From positions 1 through 42,708 of the forward strand of contig JAKUPT010000024.1 in assembly GCA_022450595.1 (NCBI GenBank): a stretch of 42,708 bases of DNA. Direction: 5' to 3'. The first letter of the stretch is position 1; each line of letters opens with the position of its first letter. The position numbers and the translations under genes were made by a program. Of this stretch, positions 15,815 through 25,231 are shown in pieces. This DNA is from Bdellovibrionales bacterium. GTDB lineage: Bacteria > Bdellovibrionota > Bdellovibrionia > Bdellovibrionales > UBA1609. Below the pieces are notes generated by a model. The model was given only the letters and a program-made list of their open reading frames with translations. It ran no database searches and was not told where the DNA came from.

Positions 15815-16636
15815 ATGCAGACTCACAAAGTTTCTAAGCGGCGCGCTTGCCGGGTAGTAAATCAGCCAAGATCAACACAAAACTATAAACAACAAGAAAC
15901 TGACGAGAACAAATTTTTACGTGAGCGTATACTAGAGCTTGCTAAACAATATGGTCGATATGGTTATCGCCGTATATGGGCTATGCTACGAGCTGAAGGC
16001 TTTATTGTAAACCGTAAGCGAGTTTACAGAATATGGCGCGAAGAGGGCTTAAAGGTTCCATCTAAGCAACCTAAGAAAAGAAGGTTATGGCTTGCAGATG
16101 GTTCATGTGTTCGTAAAAGGCCAGAGTACCGTAACCATGTGTGGAGTTATGACTTTGTTCAAGATCAAACTCATGATGGTCGAAAGTTTCGAATGCTTAC
16201 AGTGATTGATGAGTATACAAGGGAGTGTTTAATGATAAAAGTAAAACGAAGGTTAAACTCAAAAGATGTAATGATGGCCTTAGGAAAACTGTTTGTTAGC
16301 CGAGGTTTACCTGAGCACATACGCTCTGATAATGGTGCAGAGTTTACAGCAAAGCGAATATGTAAATGGCTAACAGAGCTTAAAGTTGAAACACTTTTTA
16401 TTCACCCAGGTAGCCCTTGGGAAAACGGATACAACGAATCATTTAACGGGAAGCTTCGAGATGAGCTTTTAAACGGAGAATTATTTTACACATTAAAAGA
16501 AGCAGAAATACTTATTGAGCGTTATAGACATCATTATAATACAATAAGGCCGCATAGTAGTTTGGGGTATAAGCCACCAGCACCTGAAACTTTTACGTTA
16601 AACAAGGATGAGCTTGAAATGCAATATGTCTCTTAA
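15815..16636 (+). CDS. IS3-family transposase OrfB (DDE integrase domain)
   Basis: This encodes 273 residues from ATG 15815; the frame is open back to about 15743, consistent with synthesis as an OrfAB fusion. An N-terminal HTH-21 region ([10 protein letters not shown]) precedes the rve catalytic core: first Asp in W-S-Y-D-F-V, second in I-R-S-D-N-G-A-E-F, Glu in [11 protein letters not shown]. The tail [13 protein letters not shown] is typical. All catalytic residues are present. Confidence 0.9.
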   Translation: MQTHKVSKRRACRVVNQPRSTQNYKQQETDENKFLRERILELAKQYGRYGYRRIWAMLRAEGFIVNRKRVYRIWREEGLKVPSKQPKKRRLWLADGSCVRKRPEYRNHVWSYDFVQDQTHDGRKFRMLTVIDEYTRECLMIKVKRRLNSKDVMMALGKLFVSRGLPEHIRSDNGAEFTAKRICKWLTELKVETLFIHPGSPWENGYNESFNGKLRDELLNGELFYTLKEAEILIERYRHHYNTIRPHSSLGYKPPAPETFTLNKDELEMQYVS

Positions 16637-16664
16637 TAAGTTGTCCAAACATCGGGAGCAGGTC

Positions 16665-16712
16665 TAGTCCGCTTAGCAATAAAGTTGCAAGCAACGTTGT
16701 TAATACTTTCAT
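16665..16712 (-). pseudogene. 5' half of the tiny exported-peptide gene (signal peptide)
   Basis: ATG 16712, preceded by AAGGGAG 5 nt upstream, opens a textbook signal peptide (M-K-V-L-T-T-L-L-A-T-L-L-L-S-G-L) that is cut off exactly at the right end of the IS element. The start resembles the N-terminus of the exported protein at 12059 (M-K-V-L-V-V-L-I-S-L-L-L-S-S-G). The 3' half lies at 15369-15432. Confidence 0.6.
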
Positions 16713-16954
16713 GAGTTCTCCCTTGATTGGTTTTTGTTAAGTTTGTGTGTGGAGAAAGTTATAATTTTTATAAGGTCCGGTCACGAAAAATCATTTTATG
16801 ACGCACTAACGGTGAAAAATAGTGTGATTATAAGGGTTTTAGAGGATTATAATTATTACATGATTCCGTATGCGATGCGTCTATTGTGTTTCGTAAAAGT
16901 CACATTCTTAATTTTTTGCCAATCGGTTTACCATTGACTATGAGTCTATTATCT

Positions 16955-16975
16955 TAAAGTTTTGGAGACTTTATG
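16955..16975 (+). promoter_or_regulatory. Hairpin with SD in its loop before RNase HI
   Basis: A 6-bp stem TAAAGT / ACTTTA (16955-16960 and 16968-16973) holds TTTGGAG in the loop, and the start codon ATG begins at the last base of the stem. The SD would be exposed and the start partly paired. It could be coincidental. Confidence 0.3.
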
Positions 16976-17701
16976 AAAGATGGAATACTGATATTTACAG
17001 ACGGTGCCTGTTCAGGAAACCCAGGGCCCGGAGGTTTTGGAACTGTGGTTGTTAACCCGTTTAATAAAACTGTTTTTGAATTAGGCGAGGGGTTTAATTC
17101 AACAACTAATAACCAAATGGAGATGCTTGCTGTTATTAGAGGGCTAGAAGAACTCAAAGACTTCACTCATAAGATTTATATTATCAGTGATTCTACTTAT
17201 GTTATCCGAGGAATCACACAGTGGATTTTTGGTTGGAAAAAAAGAGCTTGGAAAACAGCTGAGAACAATGATGTGTCCAATAAAGATCTTTGGATGCGAT
17301 TAGATGCATTAGTGCAAAAGCGTAAAGTCAAAAATCAAAATATTGAATGGAAGTATGTTCGTGGTCACCAAGGGGTGCCTGGTAATGAGCGCTGTGATGA
17401 AATTGCAGTGAATTTTACTAAAGGTCGAAGTGAACATCTTTATGACGGAAATTTATCTAATTATTCTATAGATATTTACCAATTGCCTCAAGATATGAGC
17501 CTTCCCAAGTTTTCATCAAATAACAAAGCTAAGTCAACGGCTGATGTTGTATATTTGAGTTATGTCAATGGAGAGCTAAAAAAACACAAAACCTGGAGTG
17601 AGTGTGAAGCCAATGTTAAGGGGCGCTCTGGTGCTAAATTCAAAAAAGTAAAAAACAAAGACGAAGAGCTAGCTGTTCTTAAATCTTGGGGTCTTGAATA
17701 A
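16973..17701 (+). CDS. rnhA: Ribonuclease HI with C-terminal viroplasmin-like hybrid-binding domain
   Basis: This encodes 242 residues. The N-terminal 150 residues are RNase HI: I-F-T-D-G-A-C-S-G-N-P-G-P-G-G, N-N-Q-M-E-M-L-A-V, I-I-S-D-S-T-Y-V and R-C-D-E-I-A-V supply the four acidic catalytic residues, with the G-H-Q-G loop for the catalytic His. After a linker, residues 190-242 (V-Y-L-S-Y-V-N-G-E, T-W-S-E-C-E-A-N-V-K-G, G-A-K-F-K-K-V) match the caulimovirus viroplasmin/RNase H1 hybrid-binding domain. In eukaryotic RNase H1 that domain is N-terminal; here it is at the C-terminus. The enzyme removes RNA from RNA-DNA hybrids. PEP carboxylase follows 53 bp downstream. Confidence 0.85.
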   Translation: MKDGILIFTDGACSGNPGPGGFGTVVVNPFNKTVFELGEGFNSTTNNQMEMLAVIRGLEELKDFTHKIYIISDSTYVIRGITQWIFGWKKRAWKTAENNDVSNKDLWMRLDALVQKRKVKNQNIEWKYVRGHQGVPGNERCDEIAVNFTKGRSEHLYDGNLSNYSIDIYQLPQDMSLPKFSSNNKAKSTADVVYLSYVNGELKKHKTWSECEANVKGRSGAKFKKVKNKDEELAVLKSWGLE

Positions 17702-17731
17702 AGGCTATAATTATCTTTAGTTTTTTTATAT

Positions 17732-17754
17732 ACTAACGCCTCCAAGGAGTTAGT
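17732..17754 (+). promoter_or_regulatory. Hairpin covering the SD of ppc
   Basis: ACTAA (17732-17736) pairs with TTAGT (17750-17754), and C-T-C (17740-17742) pairs with G-A-G (17747-17749) around a four-base loop, with a three-base bulge. The SD AAGGAG (17744-17749) lies in the loop and stem immediately before ATG 17755. Confidence 0.4.
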
Positions 17755-20088
17755 ATGAATGAGCAGCAGCATCTACCAAAGAGTTTAAAATCATTAGTTA
17801 AAACCTCAGTCAGTATTTTAGGTAAATGCATTAAGCAGGTTTATGGTTTAGAGCAATACAATCGAGTTGAAAAATTAAGAACCCAGATGAAGTCATTGCG
17901 AACAGCAAGTGTTGATGATGTTTTCAAAGAGCTAAAAAAACTTCACAAGGGACTTGAAAAACTCTCAGATGAAAAATTATTAGAATTAGCACATTGCTTT
18001 GGCTTATACTTTGAAATCATCAATCGATGTGAGAGAGCCTACCGTCATAAAAGATTGCTTGAAAAAAATAATCAACCCATTAAACATTATCCTTATGCTA
18101 TAATTTATGTTTTTACGGCCCACCCCACAGAGGCAAGGTCTCCACAAATTAGAGAGCTGTTTGAACACATTGAGCAGTGTTTATTAAGTCTTGTAGAGAA
18201 TGAATCAAGCTCAAAGTGTCAAAACACTCTTGAATACTTTATAAATTTAGCTCTACGTGTACCTATGTCTAAAAGAACAAGGCCAAGTGTAGAGGATGAA
18301 GCTCAAAATATCTTTTCAACAGTTTTAAATCCTAAAGTTTTAGAAGAGCAAATTGAGTTAAGATCAAAAAAAATCACATTGCATTTTAGGACGTGGGTTG
18401 GTGGAGATAAAGATGGACATCCCTTTGTCAACGAAAAGACATTGTTTAAAAGCTTATCATTAAGTCGAAGTTTACTTCTTGATTATGCTCTGACTTTATT
18501 TAAAACCTCTTATAAATTTTTAAAGCTTGCCGAGTCTGAAGCAAAAATTAAAACTCTTAGATCTGAATTTGATATGTTAGAAAGTCATTTTTTAAGCATT
18601 AAAGATCTTAAAAACCAAGACGGCAAAAAAATGAAAGCTTTAAGGTTGCAGTTAGATAAGGTCACAGCCTCTTACCAGAGCTTTTTTAATAGAGAGTGTC
18701 CTTATTTAGAAAAGCTAAACCATCTGTTGTGGCTATATCCAGGTCTCGTGCTGCCTGTAGAGATCAGAGAAGACTCTGAATTGGTTCATAAAGCCTTAGA
18801 CGACAAGAGTTTGGCCATTGCTAAAATGTTAGAGCTTGGCGCTAAAATCAGTGAGGGCTATAACCCTAAATGGTACATTCGAGGTTTTGTACTTAGTATG
18901 ACCGAAGAAGATAAAGATCTTATAGCTGGGATTAAGTTGGCTGAGAGTATTTTTACAAAACAACCAATGCCTGTAGTGCCTTTGTTTGAAACCAGAAAAG
19001 CATTAGAGGCTGCACCGCAAATTTTAAAAAGCGTTTTTAATAGCCAGCCTCAAGTTCTTAAAAGGCATAAAGACCTATGGAGTAATCGTTTTGAGGTTAT
19101 GCTTGGCTACTCAGACTCCTCAAAAGAGAGTGGAGTTTTGGCTAGTCGATTTCTTATTAAAAATGCTTTAAAGGGTATGGACAATTTTTTTAAAAAACAA
19201 AATTTAACACCAGTATATTTTCACGGCTCAGGTGGGAGTGTGGAACGAGGTGGAGGCTCTATTAAGGAACAAACAAGTTGGTGGCCAAAGTCGGCTCTTT
19301 ACACTTATAAAGCCACAGTTCAAGGTGAAATGGTGGCTAGAACTTTTTCTGACTCAGTGGTAATGTCTGGCCAAGTGAAAAAAATCATCAAAGAGTTTTC
19401 CACTCATAAAAAAGTCAGTGAATCCAAAGAGCTTAATAATGTTTTAAAAAAATGGTCCCATATTACTGCAAAAAAATACTCTGACCTTATAAAAGACCCA
19501 ATGACTGTAGATATGGTAAAAGCCGCTACTCCTTATATGTATTTAAACCAGCTTAAAATTGGTTCACGTCCAAGCAAAAGAGCAGCTCAAAACTCCCAAG
19601 AGTTTAAACTCAGAGCCATTCCCTGGGTCTTGTGTTGGACACAGTCACGTTTATTAATGCCAACCTGGTATGGAGTGGGGTCTGCATGGGCAGAGCTCAG
19701 TGAGGCTGAACAGTTTGAAGTTTTAAAATCGGCAGAGTCGTCTGCTTTTATATCCTCATTTTTAAAAGTTTTAGGTTTTACATTGTCAAAAGTTGAGTTA
19801 GGTGTTTTTAAATATCACCTGTATCAGAACATGCCGACAAAACAGGCCGCACTGTGTTTTTCTCAATTTGAAGAAGAATTTAATAAAACCAAAAACTGTT
19901 TGAACACACTTTCTAGAAAAAGAAAGCTCATGTGGTTTCGCCCTTGGCTCTCAGAAAGCATCAAGCTTCGTTCAAGCATGATTCATCCATTAAATGTCAT
20001 TCAAACCTTGGCCATTGATCGATCTAATGAGAAGCTTTTAAAAGAAACTGTAACAGCAATTGCCTGTGGAATGATGACCACAGGATAA
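17755..20088 (+). CDS. ppc: Phosphoenolpyruvate carboxylase, short form
   Basis: This encodes 777 residues, against 883 in E. coli. It carboxylates PEP to oxaloacetate to refill the TCA cycle. The motifs are in order: F-T-A-H-P-T-E with catalytic His 123, T-W-V-G-G-D-K-D-G-H-P, L-G-Y-S-D-S-S-K-E-S-G, the glycine-rich loop F-H-G-S-G-G-S-V-E-R-G-G, and R-A-I-P-W-V-L-C-W-T-Q-S-R. In the loop Ser 492 replaces the usual first Arg (E. coli Arg581), while Arg 498 (E. coli Arg587) is kept. The C-terminus is G-M-M-T-T-G rather than the usual G-M-R-N-T-G, so the aspartate-contacting Asn881 is Thr. Feedback control may differ. SD AAGGAG is inside a hairpin. Convergent with the LysR gene. Confidence 0.9.
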   Translation: MNEQQHLPKSLKSLVKTSVSILGKCIKQVYGLEQYNRVEKLRTQMKSLRTASVDDVFKELKKLHKGLEKLSDEKLLELAHCFGLYFEIINRCERAYRHKRLLEKNNQPIKHYPYAIIYVFTAHPTEARSPQIRELFEHIEQCLLSLVENESSSKCQNTLEYFINLALRVPMSKRTRPSVEDEAQNIFSTVLNPKVLEEQIELRSKKITLHFRTWVGGDKDGHPFVNEKTLFKSLSLSRSLLLDYALTLFKTSYKFLKLAESEAKIKTLRSEFDMLESHFLSIKDLKNQDGKKMKALRLQLDKVTASYQSFFNRECPYLEKLNHLLWLYPGLVLPVEIREDSELVHKALDDKSLAIAKMLELGAKISEGYNPKWYIRGFVLSMTEEDKDLIAGIKLAESIFTKQPMPVVPLFETRKALEAAPQILKSVFNSQPQVLKRHKDLWSNRFEVMLGYSDSSKESGVLASRFLIKNALKGMDNFFKKQNLTPVYFHGSGGSVERGGGSIKEQTSWWPKSALYTYKATVQGEMVARTFSDSVVMSGQVKKIIKEFSTHKKVSESKELNNVLKKWSHITAKKYSDLIKDPMTVDMVKAATPYMYLNQLKIGSRPSKRAAQNSQEFKLRAIPWVLCWTQSRLLMPTWYGVGSAWAELSEAEQFEVLKSAESSAFISSFLKVLGFTLSKVELGVFKYHLYQNMPTKQAALCFSQFEEEFNKTKNCLNTLSRKRKLMWFRPWLSESIKLRSSMIHPLNVIQTLAIDRSNEKLLKETVTAIACGMMTTG

Positions 20089-20091
20089 ACA

Positions 20092-20976
20092 TTATTTTTT
20101 TGACCTTAAAAAGAAGTCGTTAATAACCTTATGTAGGGTTAGTTGTTTCTTGCTGCTTTTTGAGCACACAGCCCACAGAGTAAGTTTAACTCCCTTCAGC
20201 TCGCCGAGTAATTTTAACCCCTCAGGCTTTATTTGTTTTTTAACAGACCTGTAAGGCAGTATTGAAAAGGCCAATTTGTTATTAGAAAGGTACCTTAATA
20301 AGGCCGTATCATCCACCTCGCCAATCACTTCCGGTCGGATGCTGTTGTTTTTTAAAAAATAGTTTATATCCGACTGCAGAGGAATATCTTGAGTAAACCT
20401 AATGTATTTTTGTCTGTTTAGGTTTTGAGGAAACTTTTTGTTGGGCAAATTAAACTTACTGTGAGCCACGGCAACGAGTTTATCTTCTCCTAAATAAAAG
20501 GACTCGTGACGTCCACTGATATGAAGCGGGGAGTCCGTGATCAGTAAATCAATCTGATCGTTATCAAGCATTTGTATAAGATTTTGTACATGGTTATGCT
20601 GTATACTCGTTTTAATCGTATCATCGCGCCAAATCTTTAAAGAAAAATCTGTGATAAAGTTATGACTCACAGATAACGGGATGCCGATTTTAATATGATC
20701 TCTGTCTGACTGTGAAGAGCCAATGCTTGAAACCAGTTGGTCGGCAAGATTAAAAATCTTTTCAGATTTTTTAAGCAAACTCAGTCCAGCCTCTGTAAGC
20801 TCAAGTTTTCTATGCTTTCTTTCAAACAAATTAAGACTTAATTGCTCCTCAAGTGATTTGATTTGTGTACTTAGTGTGGGTTGAGTGATGTGAAGTTTTT
20901 GAGAGGCTACTTTTATAGAGCCCTCTTTTGCCACAATATAAAAGTGATACAAATGGTGAAAATTGATTTGGTTCAT
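20092..20976 (-). CDS. LysR-family transcriptional regulator (NhaR-like)
   Basis: This encodes 294 residues. The N-terminal winged HTH is clear: N-F-H-H-L-Y-H-F-Y-I-V-A-K-E-G-S-I, then Q-P-T-L-S-T-Q-I-K-S-L-E-E-Q-L and L-F-E-R. The H-L-Y-H-F start is characteristic of NhaR-type members. An effector-binding domain follows (I-G-I-P-L-S-V-S-H-N, D-L-L-I-T-D-S-P). SD AAGGAG lies upstream of ATG 20976. NhaR responds to sodium in E. coli, but no Na+/H+ antiporter is adjacent here, so its targets are open. A T-N11-A dyad at 21025-21039 lies between it and the divergent gene cluster. Confidence 0.8.
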   Translation of the reverse strand: MNQINFHHLYHFYIVAKEGSIKVASQKLHITQPTLSTQIKSLEEQLSLNLFERKHRKLELTEAGLSLLKKSEKIFNLADQLVSSIGSSQSDRDHIKIGIPLSVSHNFITDFSLKIWRDDTIKTSIQHNHVQNLIQMLDNDQIDLLITDSPLHISGRHESFYLGEDKLVAVAHSKFNLPNKKFPQNLNRQKYIRFTQDIPLQSDINYFLKNNSIRPEVIGEVDDTALLRYLSNNKLAFSILPYRSVKKQIKPEGLKLLGELKGVKLTLWAVCSKSSKKQLTLHKVINDFFLRSKK

Positions 20977-21024
20977 TACAACTCCTTAATTGAGAGTACA
21001 AATTCACTTTGAATATATCTAATT

Positions 21025-21039
21025 ATAACGCGATGTTAT
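21025..21039. promoter_or_regulatory. Candidate LysR-type operator (T-N11-A dyad)
   Basis: ATAAC-GCGAT-GTTAT is a 5-bp inverted repeat matching the T-N11-A LysR consensus, 49 bp upstream of the LysR start and 57 bp upstream of the divergent small gene. This is the usual place for autoregulation and control of a divergent unit. Confidence 0.4.
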
Positions 21040-21095
21040 TTAAAATTTAACTATATTAGAAAAATTATATCATATTACCAGAGGCGGTGATTTAT

Positions 21096-21323
21096 GTGAA
21101 AAAAACTCAAATTGAAAAATATAAAAGGCGATATTTAAGAATTAAAAAGCACTTTGAGGGAAGTGAACTTTTGAAAAACCCGCACTTTAACAGGCTTTTA
21201 TGGGCTGCCGATCGACATATAAAAATAATAAACCAAAAGTCTTTAGCCGAAGAGACTAAGCTTTTGACCAAAAACCAACTCGATTTGATTTTATCTACTT
21301 TGGAGACAAAGCTTAAGGAGTAG
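21096..21323 (+). CDS. Small basic cytoplasmic protein, unknown
   Basis: This encodes 75 residues from GTG 21096. I prefer this start because AGGCGGTGAT, a nine-of-ten match to the ideal anti-SD complement, lies just upstream and contains the earlier in-frame GTG at 21087. The product is Lys/Arg-rich and helical (K-Y-K-R-R-Y-L-R-I-K-K-H-F, then L-L-W-A-A-D-R-H-I-K-I-I) with no signal peptide. No family recognised. It is the first gene after the LysR intergenic region and may lead the cluster to 24314. Confidence 0.55.
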   Translation: MKKTQIEKYKRRYLRIKKHFEGSELLKNPHFNRLLWAADRHIKIINQKSLAEETKLLTKNQLDLILSTLETKLKE

Positions 21324-21390
21324 TTGTTTTACTATTGACCTGATTTTAACGATACAGTTACTATGGCTGAGATTGGTGAGGATGTCTTTC

Positions 21391-21921
21391 ATGGGCAAGT
21401 CATATCTGTTAAAACCATATGTTGAGAGTGCACAAGATCTAAAGTTGGAATCTAGTATTGATTTTAAAAACGGTCTATTGTGTTTGGACTATACACTTTC
21501 TTCAAATGTAACAATATCTAAAGTTTTATTGCCAAGTTTTGAAAAAGCAGAACGTCAAAACGGCCTTTGGAAGTCTTCCTGTTTTGAGGCTTTTTTATTT
21601 TTTACTGAGCCTGATTATATTGAAATTAATATTTCTCCCTCAGGGGCTTGGAATTGCTACAGTTTTAGCTCCTACAGACAAGGTATGGTTATGACAGAAG
21701 ACCTTAACATGACTCACTTGAGCAGCTCACATTCCGATAATGAGTTTCATCTAGAAGCTTGTTTTAATTATAGTTTAAAAAAGTATCCTAATTCTGTTCA
21801 ATTGTGCGCTATACTTGAAAACAGTAATACAAAGCAGCTTAGCTACTGGGCTCTTGAGCACAGCCCTAAAGAACCAGACTTTCATTTAAAACGTTTAAGT
21901 ACAAATTATAGGTGGTCTTAA
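21391..21921 (+). CDS. DOMON-like domain protein
   Basis: This encodes 176 residues from ATG 21391 (GTGAGG 9 nt upstream; ATG 21382 is too close to that SD). The motif G-L-W-K-S-S-C-F-E-A-F-L-F-F, then Y-I-E-I-N-I-S-P-S-G-A-W-N-C-Y-S-F and Y-R-Q-G-M resembles bacterial DOMON-like proteins, a beta-sandwich fold binding haem or sugars in other branches. No signal peptide is seen. Function unknown. Its TAA overlaps the next ATG by one base (TAATG), implying translational coupling with the ABC ATPase. Confidence 0.65.
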   Translation: MGKSYLLKPYVESAQDLKLESSIDFKNGLLCLDYTLSSNVTISKVLLPSFEKAERQNGLWKSSCFEAFLFFTEPDYIEINISPSGAWNCYSFSSYRQGMVMTEDLNMTHLSSSHSDNEFHLEACFNYSLKKYPNSVQLCAILENSNTKQLSYWALEHSPKEPDFHLKRLSTNYRWS

Positions 21922-22563
21922 TGCAGTCAGTTTTGTCGTTTAATCAAGTCGAGTTTGGTTGGTTAAAAGATAAAACAGACTTAAAGGTTAAACAAATTTC
22001 GTTTCAAGAGTCATCAAAATACTTTATATATGGTCCTAGTGGCTCTGGAAAATCGACTTTATTAAATTTACTCACAGGTTTTATAAAACCTAATAAGGGT
22101 GAGATTTTATTATTTTCTAAGGATATAACTAAGCTCAGCGACAGACAGTTGAATAAATTTAGAGCGACTCACATGGGCTTTGTTTTCCAAAGCTTTAATT
22201 TAATCCCCTACCTTACGGCTGAGGAAAACATTAAACTTCCTCTTAAATTTTTAAAAAAGGCTCCGGCTTTTGATTTAAATAAAATGGTGACAAAGCTTAA
22301 TCTGCATGACTGTTTAAAAATGAAGACAGAGCTATTAAGTCATGGGGAACAACAAAGAGTTGCGCTTTTAAAAGCTCTGATATCAAGCCCTGAAATCTTA
22401 GTCTGTGATGAACCAACCAGTGCCTTAGACTCTGAGGTTGAGTCTCAATTTTTTGAAGTTTTGTTTTCTGATTTGTGCAAGGACATGACTATAATTTTTG
22501 TCTCTCACAATATGAGTTTAAAAGATAAATTTGATCACCAGTTGTCCATTGAGGTTTTTAAAG

Positions 22564-22571
<8 letters not shown>
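21921..22571 (+). CDS. ABC transporter ATP-binding protein (LolD/MacB type)
   Basis: This encodes 216 residues from ATG 21921 (AGGTGG 5 nt upstream). Walker A Y-G-P-S-G-S-G-K-S-T, Q-loop F-V-F-Q-S-F-N-L-I-P, signature L-S-H-G-E-Q-Q-R-V-A, Walker B I-L-V-C-D-E-P-T-S-A-L-D and switch V-S-H-N are all present. It pairs with the FtsX-type permease whose ATG overlaps its 3' end by 8 bases. With the DUF3299 gene the order matches, from memory, the zinc-responsive Pseudomonas aeruginosa PA4064-PA4066 genes. The function of such cassettes is not settled; zinc homeostasis is suspected. Confidence 0.85.
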
Positions 22572-23844
<1,273 letters not shown>

Positions 23845-23846
23845 TT

Positions 23847-24314
23847 GTGAAACGTTATATCGCGGGCATTACAGTTTTATTAAGTCTGATTGTAGTCATA
23901 AGCGTGTTGTATTTTAGATCAATCCCTGATGATTCTGCATTTCCTACTGTTCGATGGAACGATTTGGTCAAAATGGATTACAACACTGGAGAGGCGCCTT
24001 CAGATCTTCTAGAGTTTAAAGATCGAATGGTTAAAATTCCTGGTTATATTGTTCCCTTAGATGATGATTATGTGGTCTTGACTGAGTTTTTATTAGTTCC
24101 CAACCCTCAGGCTTGTATTCACGTGCCACCTCCGCCACCACACTTAATTGTTCAAGTTAAGTTAAAAAATCCAGTTCCAATGGAAGAGGTTAAAAACCCA
24201 GCCTGGATTTATGGAAAGTTAGAGTTTAAGACCGTGACCTCTGAGTATGGAGCTGCCAGTTATTATATGGAAGTCGATCGGATGGTGCCTTACTCTAAAG
24301 GAGATAAGTATTAG
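23847..24314 (+). CDS. DUF3299 protein, exported or membrane-anchored
   Basis: This encodes 155 residues from GTG 23847, with AGGGGG 7 nt upstream. A single N-terminal hydrophobic segment (I-T-V-L-L-S-L-I-V-V-I-S-V-L-Y-F) is followed by the DUF3299 domain: K-I-P-G-Y-I-V-P-L, E-F-L-L-V-P and A-C-I-H-V-P-P-P-P-P-H. DUF3299 proteins are periplasmic and often sit beside an ABC ATPase and permease pair, as here, in zinc-starvation regulons of Proteobacteria. Its stop overlaps the convergent stop of the next gene. Confidence 0.8.
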   Translation: MKRYIAGITVLLSLIVVISVLYFRSIPDDSAFPTVRWNDLVKMDYNTGEAPSDLLEFKDRMVKIPGYIVPLDDDYVVLTEFLLVPNPQACIHVPPPPPHLIVQVKLKNPVPMEEVKNPAWIYGKLEFKTVTSEYGAASYYMEVDRMVPYSKGDKY

Positions 24315-25135
24315 TCTTCAGGACTGCAAACAATAGCATTCCAAACAAGCACTTCTTTGTGAAAGTCAATGGATGTAGGGTTGCCGTATTCATTGAGTTC
24401 AATGACCTCTTGATTTTTAACAGAGATCACACTGTCTTTTCCGTACTTTTCAACAAAGTCTTGTTCTTTTTTGAGCTCACAATAACCTTGTGCTGAAATA
24501 TTATCATTTTCTTCATAGTCTGATGGAGCCCTGATGGGGTACTGTTTATTATTAAAAAAGAATGAAGGCTTTTTATACAAGCTAGAGTCTGAATGGCTAT
24601 TGTAATGAAATATCTCACTTTCACCTTTATTAGCAATTTCTCTCCAAGCAAAAAATAGCTGATTAAAATTGAAAACTGCCACATTAGTAATTTGAGAAGT
24701 TTTATATCTATTTTTTATTATTAGAGGTGTAATATCACAATATACATAATAATGATCTTCATTTTTAACCTGCAAAAATGGATTGGAAAAAGAACTTAAG
24801 CTATTTAAAGTTTCATAGCAAAATGAATAATGAGTGCTGTCTGTGCGTAAGATCTCTTCATTTTTAATGGGTATAAGTACGCTGGTCCCATTGCCATTTA
24901 AAATATACTCTTTGGGCAGTTCAAGAATCTCTCTGAGTGCATTAAGTACTTGAAGACTGTTTAGCCTATAAGGAAAGTAATTTTTTGCAATAACTTCTAC
25001 TTGTTTGGGATGAAAACTGGATTCATATTTTGTTTTAACCAGTCCTTGACTTAAAAGCTCTCTGAGCTCAACCGTACTAGCCGCTTGCAGATTAAATGAA
25101 GACAATAAAGCTATTAACAAAATAAGTTTGAACAT
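24311..25135 (-). CDS. Exported protein, unknown
   Basis: I place the start at ATG 25135, which opens a signal peptide (L-I-L-L-I-A-L-L-S-S-F-N-L-Q-A-A); ATG 25144 is an alternative. An extension to 25270 would overlap the divergent cls gene and is unlikely. The 274-residue product has polar helical N-terminal residues (V-E-L-R-E-L-L-S-Q-G-L) and four cysteines in the mature part (F-C-Y-E, Y-C-D, Y-C-E, V-C-S), possibly two disulfides. No family recognised. It overlaps the 3' end of the DUF3299 gene by 4 bases in convergent orientation. Confidence 0.6.
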   Translation of the reverse strand: MFKLILLIALLSSFNLQAASTVELRELLSQGLVKTKYESSFHPKQVEVIAKNYFPYRLNSLQVLNALREILELPKEYILNGNGTSVLIPIKNEEILRTDSTHYSFCYETLNSLSSFSNPFLQVKNEDHYYVYCDITPLIIKNRYKTSQITNVAVFNFNQLFFAWREIANKGESEIFHYNSHSDSSLYKKPSFFFNNKQYPIRAPSDYEENDNISAQGYCELKKEQDFVEKYGKDSVISVKNQEVIELNEYGNPTSIDFHKEVLVWNAIVCSPED

Positions 25136-25231
25136 AGTGGGCATTTTATACACTAAAAATGGCTTATTTTCGATGAATTTTAGTAAAATGAAAAATTGTA
25201 AGGCTCGCCTCTCTGAGGCATAATCAAAATT

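Larger units (their letters stand above)
15433..16664 (+). mobile_element. IS3-family insertion sequence (IS407-like group)
   Basis: The element is about 1232 bp. Terminal inverted repeats share a perfect 11-bp core, GACCTGCTCCC, at 15433-15443 and in reverse complement at 16654-16664. It carries two overlapping-frame genes, OrfA and OrfB, with the DDE transposase in the -1 frame. The four bases flanking it are TTGT and TAGT, a three-of-four match to the 4-bp target duplication expected for this group. It lies inside a small minus-strand gene. Both orfs are intact, so it may be active. Confidence 0.85.

Noticed and set aside
16734-16937. 67-codon frame upstream of RNase HI
   Set aside because: A non-ATG start without SD, A/T-driven composition and no recognisable features; more likely the promoter region of the disrupted gene and of RNase HI.
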